Of a DNA stretch of 64,000 nucleotides, positions 1-8,373 are shown piece after piece. Source of the DNA: Clostridium lentum (GTDB lineage: Bacteria > Bacillota > Clostridia > Clostridiales > Clostridiaceae). Numbering within the stretch: position 1 is the stretch's first letter; the number at the start of each line of letters is the position of its first letter. The translations under genes were made by a program, and so were the position numbers. The stretch spans positions 1 to 64,000 of the forward strand of contig NZ_JACOOQ010000001.1 in NCBI RefSeq assembly GCF_014287815.1, given 5' to 3'. The notes beneath the pieces are model-generated. The model had not been told where the DNA came from. It searched no databases and worked only from the letters and a program-made list of their open reading frames with translations.

Positions 1-72
1 TGTGTTTAAAATTAAATTTATTACCACTAATTACATAATATAAACTGAATAATTTTTCTAAAAAACAAAAAA

Positions 73-120
73 GAGGTCGTCTACATAAATGATTTAAAAA
101 TCATTTATGAGACGTCCCCT
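73..120 (-). terminator. Terminator of the HAD gene
   Basis: A long inverted repeat (arms around 74-95 and 100-119, core AAATGATT/AATCATTT) is followed on the minus strand by a T-rich run. It lies directly after the stop codon of the minus-strand HAD gene. Confidence 0.75.
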
Positions 121-762
121 TTATAGTAGTTCTTTATAGCTATATATGTATTTGTCAGCTTTTTCTTTTAATATATTTAAATCTTTTTCAGATGCTTTAT
201 CATAAACAGCAGTAACATTCATGCCAGCTAGCTTGGCCCCACCTACAGCAGCTACGATATCTTCGTATACCATACAGTTGACAGGATTAACATTAAGCTT
301 TTCAGCAGCTAGTAGGTATATGTCTGGATTATCTTTACCTTTTTTTACTTCATCTGTAACGGTAATAGAGTCAAATAAGTCATAAATTCCATTGTTTTTT
401 AATGTAGCTTCTAATAATGGTTTTGAATTACTTGTAGCTAAAGCTATTTTAATGCCAGCTTTTTTTAAGCTATGTAAATATTCCATAGCACCTTCTTTTA
501 GAAAAACATTATTAGAATACTCATTATAGGCCATTTCATGCCATTCATCCATTATAGCTTCTACTGAATCATCAATAGAAAATGTGGTTTTAAAATATTG
601 GGCTACTTGTTTAAAGCTTAAATGAGTTATGTTATCTTTTAAATTTTCAGGAACAGTATATCCTCTTTTTTTCAAGAATTCCATATCTATTCTTTCCCAT
701 ACCCACATAGAATCCACAAGTGTACCATCTAAATCAAATATTGCAGCTTTTATTGTATCCAT
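121..762 (-). CDS. HAD-superfamily hydrolase (beta-phosphoglucomutase-like phosphatase)
   Basis: 213 residues, the usual size of a small cytoplasmic HAD phosphatase of the beta-phosphoglucomutase/phosphoglycolate phosphatase type. Motif I FDLDGTLVDS lies at residues 9-18 and holds the nucleophile Asp10 and acid/base Asp12. Motif II is ATSNS near residue 110. The motif III/IV region has KKGKDNPDIY and the acidic YED. The insertion between motifs I and II is alpha-helical (C1 cap). AGGAG precedes the ATG at 762. The gene is monocistronic, with a tRNA-Pro upstream and its own terminator downstream. The substrate cannot be deduced from sequence. Confidence 0.9.
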   Translation of the reverse strand: MDTIKAAIFDLDGTLVDSMWVWERIDMEFLKKRGYTVPENLKDNITHLSFKQVAQYFKTTFSIDDSVEAIMDEWHEMAYNEYSNNVFLKEGAMEYLHSLKKAGIKIALATSNSKPLLEATLKNNGIYDLFDSITVTDEVKKGKDNPDIYLLAAEKLNVNPVNCMVYEDIVAAVGGAKLAGMNVTAVYDKASEKDLNILKEKADKYIYSYKELL

Positions 763-785
763 ATTAAATCTCCTTTATAAAATGC

Positions 786-813
786 AAAAAAAAAGATAGG
801 TTTTAGCCTATCT
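786..813 (-). terminator. Terminator downstream of tRNA-Pro
   Basis: On the minus strand AAGATAGG and CCTATCTT form a perfect 8-bp stem followed by nine T residues, right after the tRNA 3' end. It separates the tRNA from the HAD gene. Confidence 0.85.
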
Positions 814-889
814 TGGTCGGGGTGACAGGGATCGAACCTGCGACCTCATGGTCCCAAACCACGCGCGCTCCCATCTGCGCCACACCCCG
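814..889 (-). tRNA. tRNA-Pro(UGG)
   Basis: A full cloverleaf on the minus strand. The acceptor stem is CGGGGTG/CACCCCG with discriminator A and an encoded CCA. The D arm is GCGC/GCGC with GG in the loop. The anticodon stem is CGTGG/CCATG with loop TTTGGGA, giving anticodon TGG. The T arm has TTCGATC. It has its own strong promoter and terminator. Confidence 0.97.
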
Positions 890-902
890 TAGTACATTTA
901 TT

Positions 903-931
903 ATTATAGTCCACAAAATTATAAGTGTCAA
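903..931 (-). promoter_or_regulatory. Promoter of tRNA-Pro
   Basis: On the minus strand a perfect -35 TTGACA (926-931) and a perfect -10 TATAAT (903-908) are separated by 17 bp, about 13 bp upstream of the tRNA 5' end. This is a sigma-A consensus promoter. Confidence 0.9.
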
Positions 932-1034
932 CATGTAATTTAAAAATTGTTGAAGAAAATTTAAAAATAGCGTAATATGTTGTTTAAAAAGAGACAATAT
1001 ATAATAATATATGAAGATTTGGAGGAGAAATACT

Positions 1035-1325
1035 ATGGGAATTGAAAGTATTATAATATTATTTGGAAGTATAGGATTTGTTTTAATGGGTTTTTTTGCC
1101 TTATATGTCAGCACTAAAGAAAATAGAACAACAAAAGAGCAAAAACAGTACATAAAAGTTAATGGGCTTCTAAATATAGCAATAGGGGCTATAGGTACTA
1201 TTATTGGAACAGTATCAATATTTTATAAGGATAGTAGCAGGATAGCAATCATTATTTTCATAATTGCAATTTTTATAACAACAATAATTCAATTATTTAT
1301 AAGTAAAAAGTATAAGATTAAGTAA
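1035..1325 (+). CDS. Small hypothetical membrane protein
   Basis: A protein of about 96 residues with three predicted membrane segments: an N-terminal one from residue 3, a central one around residues 45-62 and one near the C-terminus. The middle loop is charged and the tail is Lys-rich. I start it at the ATG at 1035 because GGAGGAGA ends 8 bases before it; an in-frame ATG at 1011 lies upstream of that Shine-Dalgarno. The layout resembles small clostridial membrane proteins of unknown function. I recognise no family with certainty. It stands alone between tRNA-Pro and the NlpC/P60 gene. Confidence 0.65.
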   Translation: MGIESIIILFGSIGFVLMGFFALYVSTKENRTTKEQKQYIKVNGLLNIAIGAIGTIIGTVSIFYKDSSRIAIIIFIIAIFITTIIQLFISKKYKIK

Positions 1326-1427
1326 AATCAATGAAAATATATGAATAGTAAAAATGAAAAATGACAGAAAAGTGATATTAAGGATGCTTTTATAATAGCT
1401 TTAATCCTTAAATATTAAAAATTACCA

Positions 1428-1456
1428 TTGAATGGGGTTACCATAAATGATATAAT
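1428..1456 (+). promoter_or_regulatory. Promoter of the NlpC/P60 gene
   Basis: -35 TTGAAT (1428-1433), 17-bp spacer, perfect -10 TATAAT (1451-1456). The predicted start lies near 1463, giving a short leader of about 40 nt. Confidence 0.8.
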
Positions 1457-1477
1457 AGTAATGAATCACTAAGTAGA

Positions 1478-1504
1478 GGGGGAAGGTCATAAGACCAATG
1501 AAAT
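1478..1504 (+). promoter_or_regulatory. Shine-Dalgarno separated from the start codon by a small hairpin
   Basis: The strong SD GGGGGAAGG ends at 1486 and the start ATG is at 1505, about 18 nt away, which is far beyond the usual 5-10 nt. GGTC (1485-1488) and GACC (1493-1496) can pair around ATAA. Folding would bring the two closer, but would also involve the SD's last bases. An ATG at 1498 with better spacing is out of frame with the protein. Confidence 0.5.
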
Positions 1505-2755
1505 ATGAAGAAAAAAGTATTATCGGCACTATTGACGGCAACATTAATATTTGGTATGGGAATGCCAACTTTTGCAACACCTAATGAAGAAGTGATAGAA
1601 AATCAAGCAAGATATGATGAATTGACAGATAAAATAGATGAAACAACAGCGCAAGTATACGCATTAAATGCAGAAATAGAATCCTTAATGGAAACTATAG
1701 AAAATAATAAGTCTGAAGTTGAAGAAATTAAAATAGAGGTTGAAAATACTGAAAAGGAAATAGAAACAACTAAAGCAGAAATAGAAAAAAATGAAGAAGT
1801 TTTAGGAAAGAGAATTAGAGAGTTTCAAAAGTCTGGTGGACAAGTTAACTATTTAACTCTTTTATTTAGTGCAAAAAGCTTTAATGAATTAATCAGTAAA
1901 ATTGACTCTACAACAAGAATAGTTAATATTGATAAAGAACTTATATCTGAGTTAGAAGAAAAGAAAGCAAATTTAAATAAAAAAGTAACTGCATTAGAAG
2001 AAAGAAAAGCAGAAGTAATTAGGCTTACAGAAGAAAACGAAGCAGCACTAGCTGAGTTAAATACTAAGAAGGCAGAGCAAGAAAATGCTATTGAGCAATT
2101 AAATGCAGAACAAGAAGAATTTGAAAAGAACTATTTAGCAGTATCAGAAAGAAAATTAGTAGCTTATCAACAATCTGTATTAGAAACATCTAATGATAAG
2201 AATGAATTACAATCTGCTATAGATCAATTAACAAGCATAAGAGATAATCAAATAAAAAGTGAAATTGTAAAACAAGAAATATCAGATTCTATATACTATG
2301 GAACAATTAAATTAGAAGAAATAATAGAAGCAGAAGAAGCAGCTAAGGTAGCAGCACAACAACAAATTTCATCTCCAAATAGAGGGGAAATTACATTAGG
2401 AACTGCATCATCAGCTTATGGAAGTTCTATAGTGAGCTATGCATATAATTTCATAGGAGCTGAATATGTATATGGCGCAGCAGGTCCAGATATATTTGAT
2501 TGTTCAGGATTTACAAGCTATGTATATGCAAATGCAGCAGGATTAAACATAACAAGAACTACTTATACTCAAATGGAAGTTGGGTCACCTGTATCTTATG
2601 ATGAATTACAACCAGGTGATTTAGTGTTCACTTATGGTGGAGACCATGTTGGTATCTATGTAGGTGGAGGACAATATATTCACGCACCACAACCAGGTGA
2701 TAGAGTTAAGGTAGGTAATATAACATCATTCTATTGTGCAAGAAGAGTATTATAA
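1505..2755 (+). CDS. Secreted NlpC/P60 peptidoglycan hydrolase with N-terminal coiled coil
   Basis: 416 residues. The signal peptide is MKKKVLSALLTATLIFGMGM with probable cleavage just after FAT. A long coiled coil follows (about residues 30-285, many EE/EIE heptads; PcsB/CwlO-like). The C-terminal NlpC/P60 cysteine peptidase domain (about 310-416) has a catalytic Cys333 in FDCSGF, His381 in DHVGIY and His393 in YIHAP. Such enzymes cut peptide cross-links in the wall during growth and daughter-cell separation, and the coiled coil usually keeps the enzyme inactive until an FtsEX-type complex releases it. An ftsEX pair lies 15 kb away in this window. The gene is monocistronic with its own promoter and terminator. 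Confidence 0.93.
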   Translation: MKKKVLSALLTATLIFGMGMPTFATPNEEVIENQARYDELTDKIDETTAQVYALNAEIESLMETIENNKSEVEEIKIEVENTEKEIETTKAEIEKNEEVLGKRIREFQKSGGQVNYLTLLFSAKSFNELISKIDSTTRIVNIDKELISELEEKKANLNKKVTALEERKAEVIRLTEENEAALAELNTKKAEQENAIEQLNAEQEEFEKNYLAVSERKLVAYQQSVLETSNDKNELQSAIDQLTSIRDNQIKSEIVKQEISDSIYYGTIKLEEIIEAEEAAKVAAQQQISSPNRGEITLGTASSAYGSSIVSYAYNFIGAEYVYGAAGPDIFDCSGFTSYVYANAAGLNITRTTYTQMEVGSPVSYDELQPGDLVFTYGGDHVGIYVGGGQYIHAPQPGDRVKVGNITSFYCARRVL

Positions 2756-2766
2756 TTAGTATTATG

Positions 2767-2796
2767 GACTAGGAAAGAGCTTTCTAGTCTTTTTAT
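2767..2796 (+). terminator. Terminator after the NlpC/P60 gene
   Basis: GACTAGGAAAG pairs with CTTTCTAGTC, followed by a T run. It lies 12 bases after the stop codon. Confidence 0.85.
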
Positions 2797-2899
2797 ATTT
2801 AATTAAGTTTTCTAAAAAGCAGTTTTTGTGTATACTATATAGATATAATATAAGAAAGAATTAAAAGATATAGACACAATTTTGGAGGAACTATAATTT

Positions 2900-3643
2900 A
2901 TGGATATAAGTATAAATAAGGATGAGAGAATTGATGATTTAGATTTAAAAGGTCTTAAGATTATACAGAAAGAAAAAGCTTTTAGATTTGGTATAGATGC
3001 TGTATTATTATCGGATTTTGCCAATGTTAAATCAAAGCATAGGGTAATAGATTTATGTACTGGTACAGGTATAGTACCTTTCCTTCTTTATGGAAAATAT
3101 AATCCCAAGGAAGTTTGGGGAATTGAAATTCAAGAAGAAATGGAAGAAATGGCAAGAAGAAGTTCAAAATTAAATGGAACAGAAGATATAGTTAAATTTA
3201 AATGTGCTGATTTAAAGGATAAAAACCTTGTAAAAGAGTTAGGAAGGTTTGATGTATTGACGGTAAATCCTCCATATAAGTTAAATAATTCAGGTATAGT
3301 AAATCCAAACGATAAGTTAGCAATTGCTAGACATGAAATTCTTTGCAATTTAGAAGATGTAATTGTTGCAGCTAGAAGGTTACTTAAAGATAATGGAAGA
3401 ATGTTTATTGTACATAGACCAGAAAGATTGGCAGATATATTTAGCTTAATGAGAAAATATAATATTGAGCCAAAGAGAGTAAAAATGGTACAGCCTAATG
3501 TAAATAAGGAACCTAATATTGTATTAGTGGAAGGTCAGAGAGACGGAGGAGCATTTTTAAAATGGGAAAAGCCTTTATATGTTTATGATGAAGAAGGAAA
3601 TTTCAGTAGAGAGATAGATGAAATATATGGAAGGGTGAAATAA
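2900..3643 (+). CDS. trmN6: tRNA1(Val) adenine-N6 methyltransferase-like protein (YabB/YfiC family)
   Basis: 247 residues. A class I SAM-dependent methyltransferase of the YfiC/YabB family, which methylates A37 of tRNA1(Val) in E. coli. The SAM-binding motif is DLCTGTGIVPFLL (about residues 50-62). The N6-adenine signature NPPYKLNNSG is near residue 123. GGAGG precedes the ATG. The gene is followed after one base by rsmI, with abrB convergent beyond. This is the yabB-rsmI-abrB order known from Bacillus and clostridia and supports the assignment. The exact substrate in this organism is inferred from the family. Confidence 0.87.
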   Translation: MDISINKDERIDDLDLKGLKIIQKEKAFRFGIDAVLLSDFANVKSKHRVIDLCTGTGIVPFLLYGKYNPKEVWGIEIQEEMEEMARRSSKLNGTEDIVKFKCADLKDKNLVKELGRFDVLTVNPPYKLNNSGIVNPNDKLAIARHEILCNLEDVIVAARRLLKDNGRMFIVHRPERLADIFSLMRKYNIEPKRVKMVQPNVNKEPNIVLVEGQRDGGAFLKWEKPLYVYDEEGNFSREIDEIYGRVK

Positions 3644-3644
3644 T

Positions 3645-4490
3645 ATGAGTAAAGGTAAATTATATTTAGTACCAACACCAATAGGAAACCTAAAGGACAT
3701 TACTTTAAGAGCTTTAGAGGTTTTAAAAAGTGTAGATGAAATTGCAGCAGAAGATACAAGGCAAAGTTTAAAACTTTTAAATCACTTTGAAATTAAAAAG
3801 CCACTTTTTAGTTACCATCAGCATAATGAACAAGGAAAAAGTGAGCAAATAATAAATAAATTAGAAGATGGAATAAGTATAGCATTAGTTACTGATGCTG
3901 GTACTCCAGGAATATCAGATCCAGGGAGTGTAATAGTAAGTAAATGCATTGAAAACAATATAAATTTTGAGGTTCTTCCAGGAGCAACAGCAATTACAAC
4001 AGCTCTTGTATACTCAGGACTAGACACAACAAAGTTCGTTTTTAGAGGCTTTATTCCAAGAGAAACTAAAGAAAGAAAAATTCTTATTGAGGAAATTAAA
4101 GATAAAAAAGAAACATTAATATTTTATGAATCACCACATAGGTTATTGGATACATTAAGTTTTTTAAAGGAGTCTTTAGGTAATAGAAATATTGCTGTAT
4201 GTAGAGAACTTACAAAGTTACATGAAGATATATTTAGAGGAGCTTTAGAAGATGCATATAATAACTTTTTAGAGAATAAACCAAGAGGAGAATTTGTATT
4301 AGTACTGGCAGGAAAAAGCGAAAGTGAAATAAAGGCGGAGCTGGAAGAAGAATTTAGTGCTTTTACAGTGGAAGAGCATCTTAAGGATTTAATAAATAAA
4401 GGGATGGATAAGAAAGAAGCAATCAAGACTGTTGCTAAAATGAGAAACATTCCTAAAAAAGAAGTATATAAGATTGCCATAGATTTATAA
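3645..4490 (+). CDS. rsmI: 16S rRNA (cytidine-1402-2'-O)-methyltransferase
   Basis: 281 residues, normal length for RsmI. It belongs to the tetrapyrrole-methylase fold. Family motifs are LYLVPTPIGNLKDIT at the N-terminus, AEDTRQSLKLL, DAGTPGISDPG (SAM site, about residues 84-94), LPGATAITTAL and FYESPHRL. RsmI methylates the ribose of C1402 in the ribosomal P site. It is translationally linked to trmN6 (1-base gap; GAAGGGTGA in the end of trmN6 serves as SD). It ends in a bidirectional terminator shared with the convergent abrB-like gene. Confidence 0.96.
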   Translation: MSKGKLYLVPTPIGNLKDITLRALEVLKSVDEIAAEDTRQSLKLLNHFEIKKPLFSYHQHNEQGKSEQIINKLEDGISIALVTDAGTPGISDPGSVIVSKCIENNINFEVLPGATAITTALVYSGLDTTKFVFRGFIPRETKERKILIEEIKDKKETLIFYESPHRLLDTLSFLKESLGNRNIAVCRELTKLHEDIFRGALEDAYNNFLENKPRGEFVLVLAGKSESEIKAELEEEFSAFTVEEHLKDLINKGMDKKEAIKTVAKMRNIPKKEVYKIAIDL

Positions 4491-4494
4491 AATT

Positions 4495-4526
4495 AAAAAG
4501 CTAGTGAAATTCACTAGCTTTTTTAT
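4495..4526. terminator. Bidirectional terminator between rsmI and the abrB-like gene
   Basis: AAAAAGCTAGTGAA pairs with TTCACTAGCTTTTTT. A runs and T runs flank the stem, so it can end transcription from both convergent genes. Confidence 0.88.
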
Positions 4527-4532
4527 GTACAA

Positions 4533-4781
4533 TTATTTGTTATCTGTCTTTAATTCGTTTAAGCAATTTTTGCAGATATTTTTACCTTTGTAGTTAACTA
4601 CATCTCTAGCATCTCCACAGAATATACAAGCCGGTTCATATTTCTTTAATATAATTTGTTCTCCGTCTACGTATATTTCTAATGCGTCTTTTTCTGCTAT
4701 ATCTAAAGTTCTTCTTAATTCTATTGGAATAACGATTCTTCCTAGTTCGTCTACTCTTCTAACAACTCCAGTTGATTTCAT
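4533..4781 (-). CDS. AbrB/SpoVT-type transition-state regulator
   Basis: 82 residues. The N-terminal SpoVT-AbrB DNA-binding domain is nearly canonical (KSTGVVRRVDELGRIVIPIE, residues 2-21, then LRRTLDI). The C-terminal part has two CxxC pairs (CIFC and CKNC), which may bind zinc; AbrB itself has a different multimerisation tail. AbrB-type proteins are global repressors of post-exponential genes. AGGAGG precedes the ATG. It is convergent with rsmI, a conserved arrangement. Its promoter lies at 4825-4853. Confidence 0.93.
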   Translation of the reverse strand: MKSTGVVRRVDELGRIVIPIELRRTLDIAEKDALEIYVDGEQIILKKYEPACIFCGDARDVVNYKGKNICKNCLNELKTDNK

Positions 4782-4824
4782 TTATAAATTCCTCCTAAAA
4801 CAAGTTTCGACATTTTGTAGATTT

Positions 4825-4853
4825 ATCTTACCAAATATGTAATATAAAGTCAA
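4825..4853 (-). promoter_or_regulatory. Promoter of the abrB-like gene
   Basis: On the minus strand -35 TTGACT (4848-4853), a 17-bp spacer and -10 TAAGAT (4825-4830) lie about 44 bp upstream of the start codon. Confidence 0.7.
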
Positions 4854-4859
4854 TATAAT

Positions 4860-5230
4860 TAATATAAAAAATATTAAATTATAGAAAATAATTGATATTT
4901 TTTACTTACTAATAAACTATACTACCATATATTTGAAAAGTCAAGTTTAATTTTCAAAATAAATAGTTAAATTTTTCGTGATTAAAATGACTTGTATACT
5001 GAAATAGTAAATGTGTTACATAAATGATTTAAAAATATTAAAAAATAGAATATAAAATAAGAAAATAATGTAAAAATAAATTTATTGCATCTGTATACAT
5101 AAATTGTAAAAGTTTACTAGTAAAATATCAATAATAAATAAAAAAATCAATAATAAATTGGAAATAAAAAAGAATAATCAAAATATAGATATAAATATTA
5201 AAAAGAGTGAAAAAACTTATTAAATAGGTA
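4860..5230. other. AT-rich intergenic region without a recognised gene
   Basis: A divergent spacer between the abrB-like and DUF1836 genes. It is nearly all A and T with many short runs. I see no convincing coding frame, RNA motif or repeat. AbrB-type proteins favour AT-rich curved DNA, so autoregulation is possible but nothing specific shows it. Confidence 0.5.
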
Positions 5231-5237
5231 AATAAAC

Positions 5238-5266
5238 TTGTAATAAGTTTATATTTACTATATAAT
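5238..5266 (+). promoter_or_regulatory. Promoter of the DUF1836 gene
   Basis: -35 TTGTAA (5238-5243), 17-bp spacer, perfect -10 TATAAT (5261-5266), about 40 bp before the start codon. Confidence 0.7.
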
Positions 5267-5305
5267 GGAGATAGTAATATAGAGAAAGATAGGTGAAGAT
5301 GCGTG

Positions 5306-5890
5306 ATGAAAAAGATGGATATGGATTATATACAGCAAGTAGCGGATCAAATAGAAGATAACATAATGATATCTTACGATGATTTACCTAAGTATGATCT
5401 TTTTTTATCTCAAGTTATTGATTTTTTGAATGATAAGTTTATAGATGATAAATATACTAATAACATAGTGCAGAACTATATAAAAAGTGAAGTAATAAGT
5501 AAGCCGGAAGATGGTAAAAAGAGGGGCTATACAAAGATACATTTAGTTCAGCTAGTATTATTAAGTTATATGAGACCAATACTTACTACTGAAGAGATTA
5601 AAAAGGTGTTTAGCTTAGCTTTCAATGAAATTAATGACAGATCAGATGATATAATATCTTGGGAAACTGCTTACAAGATATTTTCAGAGACACAAAGTCA
5701 GAGCATAAGAGAAGGTATCGCAGAAGATATTGTAGATGAAGAAAAGTTAAATAACATTATAAGAGACCTTAACCTAAATGAAAAAGATGAAAATAGCATA
5801 AGGACTTTCGTAGTGGTTATTTCATTAATAGCTCAAGCAAGTGCTATAAAGAAGCTAGTACAAAAGATAGTAAATGAATACCATTCATAA
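5306..5890 (+). CDS. DUF1836 domain protein, putative HTH regulator
   Basis: About 194 residues. The N-terminal half matches my memory of the DUF1836 family: DDLPKYDLFLSQVIDFLNDK, then KPEDGKKRGYTKIHLVQLVL and a segment starting YMRPILTTEEIKK. The pattern resembles a MerR-like helix-turn-helix. The C-terminal part is helical and of unknown role. The start is ATG 5306, with AGGTGAAG about 10 bases upstream; GTG 5303 is in frame and equally close. The gene is monocistronic with promoter and terminator. Function in the family is unknown; DNA binding is an inference. Confidence 0.8.
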   Translation: MKKMDMDYIQQVADQIEDNIMISYDDLPKYDLFLSQVIDFLNDKFIDDKYTNNIVQNYIKSEVISKPEDGKKRGYTKIHLVQLVLLSYMRPILTTEEIKKVFSLAFNEINDRSDDIISWETAYKIFSETQSQSIREGIAEDIVDEEKLNNIIRDLNLNEKDENSIRTFVVVISLIAQASAIKKLVQKIVNEYHS

Positions 5891-5924
5891 AAGACTACAT
5901 ATATATTTATAGTAGTCTTTTTTT
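5891..5924 (+). terminator. Terminator after the DUF1836 gene
   Basis: AAGACTAC pairs with GTAGTCTT around an AT-rich loop, followed by a T run. Confidence 0.85.
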
Positions 5925-6013
5925 CTTAAAAAGGAGATACTAGAAAGAGATTATAAAAAATATAATGTTATTAATAGAATTAATTATTTTTAAGATTTAG
6001 GAAGGCAAAGGTT

Positions 6014-8308
6014 ATGGCACAAAAAGTAGTGATAATGGAATCTGTAAGAGGCATAGTGGAATACGTGTTAAAAAGTGGTAGCCTAGATGATAGATTTATG
6101 TCCATAAGAAGAGCTATGGAAGGAACTATAGCTCATGGAAGACTTCAAAAAGATAATGAAAATATTTATGAAAATTATCAAAAGGAAGTAAAGCTTCAAT
6201 GGGGATTCGTTAGAGATGATATTGAGCTTATAATTGAAGGACGCACTGATGGAATTATAAAGGAAAGAGATATTATTGTAATAGAGGAAATAAAATCTAC
6301 ATATAAAAGCTTAATATATATAGAAGAAGATTATAATGAGCTACATTGGGCTCAAGGAAAATTTTATGGATACATATATTGCAAGGAAAATAATTTAGCG
6401 GAAATAAGAATACGTTTAAGCTATTATAATTTGAATACAGATGAAGTAAAGAGCTTTGAAAAGAAATTCAAACTTACAGAATTAGAAGCTTTTGTTTCAG
6501 AGTTAGTTGAGAGATATATGAAGGCTGCTTTTTTAAAAATAGCCTTAATAGAAGAAAGGAATGAAAGCATAGAGAAAATGGAATTTCCTTTTCTAACTTA
6601 TCGAAAGGGTCAAAGGGAGCTAGCAGTAACTTGTTATAATACCATCAGGAATAACGGTATATTATTTGCTCAAGCGCCTACAGGTATAGGTAAGACAATA
6701 TCAACAATATTTCCAGCTATAAAGGGGCTAACAAACAATATGGGAGATAGGATAGTGTATTTGACTTCTAAGACTATTACTGGAGTAGTTGCAGAAGAAG
6801 CATATGCTATGCTCATAAAGAATGGATTAAAGATAAAGGTAGTAAGTATAACAGCAAAGGAAAAAGCTTGCTTAAATGATGAAGTAAAATGTAATGCTGA
6901 TGATTGTAAGTTTGCAAGAGATTATTTTTCTAAAGTGGATGATGTTATTGAAGATATTATAAGCCATGAAAACATAATATCAAGAGAGGTAATAAGAAAA
7001 TATAGTGAAAAATATCAAGTGTGTCCCTTTGAATTATCATTGGATCTTACAGAATGGTGCCATGCAATAATATGTGATTATAATTACGCTTTTGATAATA
7101 GAGTAAGGTTAAAAAGGATTTTTGAAGAAGATAATAAAAGTAATGTTATATTAGTTGATGAATGTCATAACTTAATTGATAGAGCTAGAGCAATGTATAG
7201 TGGAGAAATTCTTAAGAGTGATGTAGTGCAAATAAATAAGATTTTAAAGGGAAAGGTTCCAGCTCTTTATAAAGCTTCAAATTTAATAAATAAGGAACTG
7301 ATAGAGATACGAAGGGAACTTGAAGAAAACAGCCTAAGGGTAATATATAAAAATATTCAGTATAAAGAACTCATTAAGGCAATGCAGTTATTTATAAGTG
7401 TAGCAGATGAGTATTTGGTAAAAGGGAAAGGTACAGATGGATATGATGAAGTAATGGACTTTTATTTTAAATGTAGAAGTTTTGTTAGTATAAATGAATT
7501 GTATTCAGATAAGTATAATACAATAATAGAGAAAGCCAAAAATGATTTGAAAGTTAAGATATTTTGTATTGATCCCTCTGATAATATTAAGAAGATAATA
7601 AGTTCTTCCTATGCAACAATATTATTTTCAGCTACTTTATGGCCTATGAAATATTATATAGATTTACTAGGTGGAGATGATAAAAGTTATAGATTAAGAT
7701 TAGATTCACCTTTTAAAAAAGAAAACTTAAAAACATTTATTTCGCCCTTAAATATGAAGTATAGCATGAGGGAAAATAATATATCTAAATTATGTGAATT
7801 AATTTATAGATTTAATGAGGAAAGTCCCGGAAATAATATAGTTTTCTTGCCATCATTTGAGTATCTTAAGAAGGTAGCTGAAAGCTACGAAAAAATATAT
7901 AGTAATAATGAAAATATATTAGTACAAAAAGAAAATATAAATGAAGTAGAAAAGGAAGAGTTTTTAGCAAACTTTAGAGAAAATTCTAAGGTGTTGGCAT
8001 TTGCAGTTGTAGGTGGCATGTTTTCAGAAGGAGTAGACCTTCCAGGAAAAAGGCTGAGTGGAGCTGTTATAGTTGGCGTAGGATTTCCTAAAATATCTAT
8101 AGAAAATGATATAATAGCAAGTTATTTTGATGAAAAAGGATTTGACTATGCATATACTTACCCAGGAATAAATAAAATTTTGCAATGTGCAGGAAGAGTT
8201 ATTAGAACTGAAGAGGATAAAGGAAGTATCTTATTAGTAGATAATAGGTACCTAAGCAAAAAGTATAAAGATATGCTACCAACAGCTTGGCAAATTGAAT
8301 CATGGTAA
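6014..8308 (+). CDS. DinG/XPD-type superfamily 2 helicase with N-terminal PD-(D/E)XK nuclease-like domain
   Basis: 764 residues. The N-terminal region (about 1-170) has a PD-(D/E)XK arrangement: Asp79 in EGRTDGII, then Glu92 and Lys94 in EEIK. The helicase core begins with Walker A APTGIGKT (residues 221-228) and has a DECH Walker B at 382-385. Four cysteines lie between them (Cys286, 293, 298, 337), as in the iron-sulfur cluster of XPD/DinG helicases. Motif VI is QCAGRVIR near residue 732. The family predicts 5'-3' DNA unwinding and a role in repair or R-loop/branched DNA processing. AGGAAGG precedes the ATG. It stands between its own upstream terminator and the YihY gene, with which it may be co-transcribed. 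Confidence 0.88.
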   Translation: MAQKVVIMESVRGIVEYVLKSGSLDDRFMSIRRAMEGTIAHGRLQKDNENIYENYQKEVKLQWGFVRDDIELIIEGRTDGIIKERDIIVIEEIKSTYKSLIYIEEDYNELHWAQGKFYGYIYCKENNLAEIRIRLSYYNLNTDEVKSFEKKFKLTELEAFVSELVERYMKAAFLKIALIEERNESIEKMEFPFLTYRKGQRELAVTCYNTIRNNGILFAQAPTGIGKTISTIFPAIKGLTNNMGDRIVYLTSKTITGVVAEEAYAMLIKNGLKIKVVSITAKEKACLNDEVKCNADDCKFARDYFSKVDDVIEDIISHENIISREVIRKYSEKYQVCPFELSLDLTEWCHAIICDYNYAFDNRVRLKRIFEEDNKSNVILVDECHNLIDRARAMYSGEILKSDVVQINKILKGKVPALYKASNLINKELIEIRRELEENSLRVIYKNIQYKELIKAMQLFISVADEYLVKGKGTDGYDEVMDFYFKCRSFVSINELYSDKYNTIIEKAKNDLKVKIFCIDPSDNIKKIISSSYATILFSATLWPMKYYIDLLGGDDKSYRLRLDSPFKKENLKTFISPLNMKYSMRENNISKLCELIYRFNEESPGNNIVFLPSFEYLKKVAESYEKIYSNNENILVQKENINEVEKEEFLANFRENSKVLAFAVVGGMFSEGVDLPGKRLSGAVIVGVGFPKISIENDIIASYFDEKGFDYAYTYPGINKILQCAGRVIRTEEDKGSILLVDNRYLSKKYKDMLPTAWQIESW

Positions 8309-8373
8309 AATAATGAATTAAAGGATATAATAAATATTATTTATATTAAAGAGAAAAAAGTAGTGGTGATGTA

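Noticed and set aside
803..1153. Open frame on the minus strand across tRNA-Pro
   Set aside because: It runs through the tRNA and its promoter and overlaps the small membrane-protein gene; it has no ribosome site.
1378..1413. Inverted repeat TTAAGGAT/ATCCTTAA upstream of the NlpC/P60 gene as a terminator or operator
   Set aside because: There is no T run, and nothing ties it to a regulator; it could weakly end the small membrane-protein transcript.
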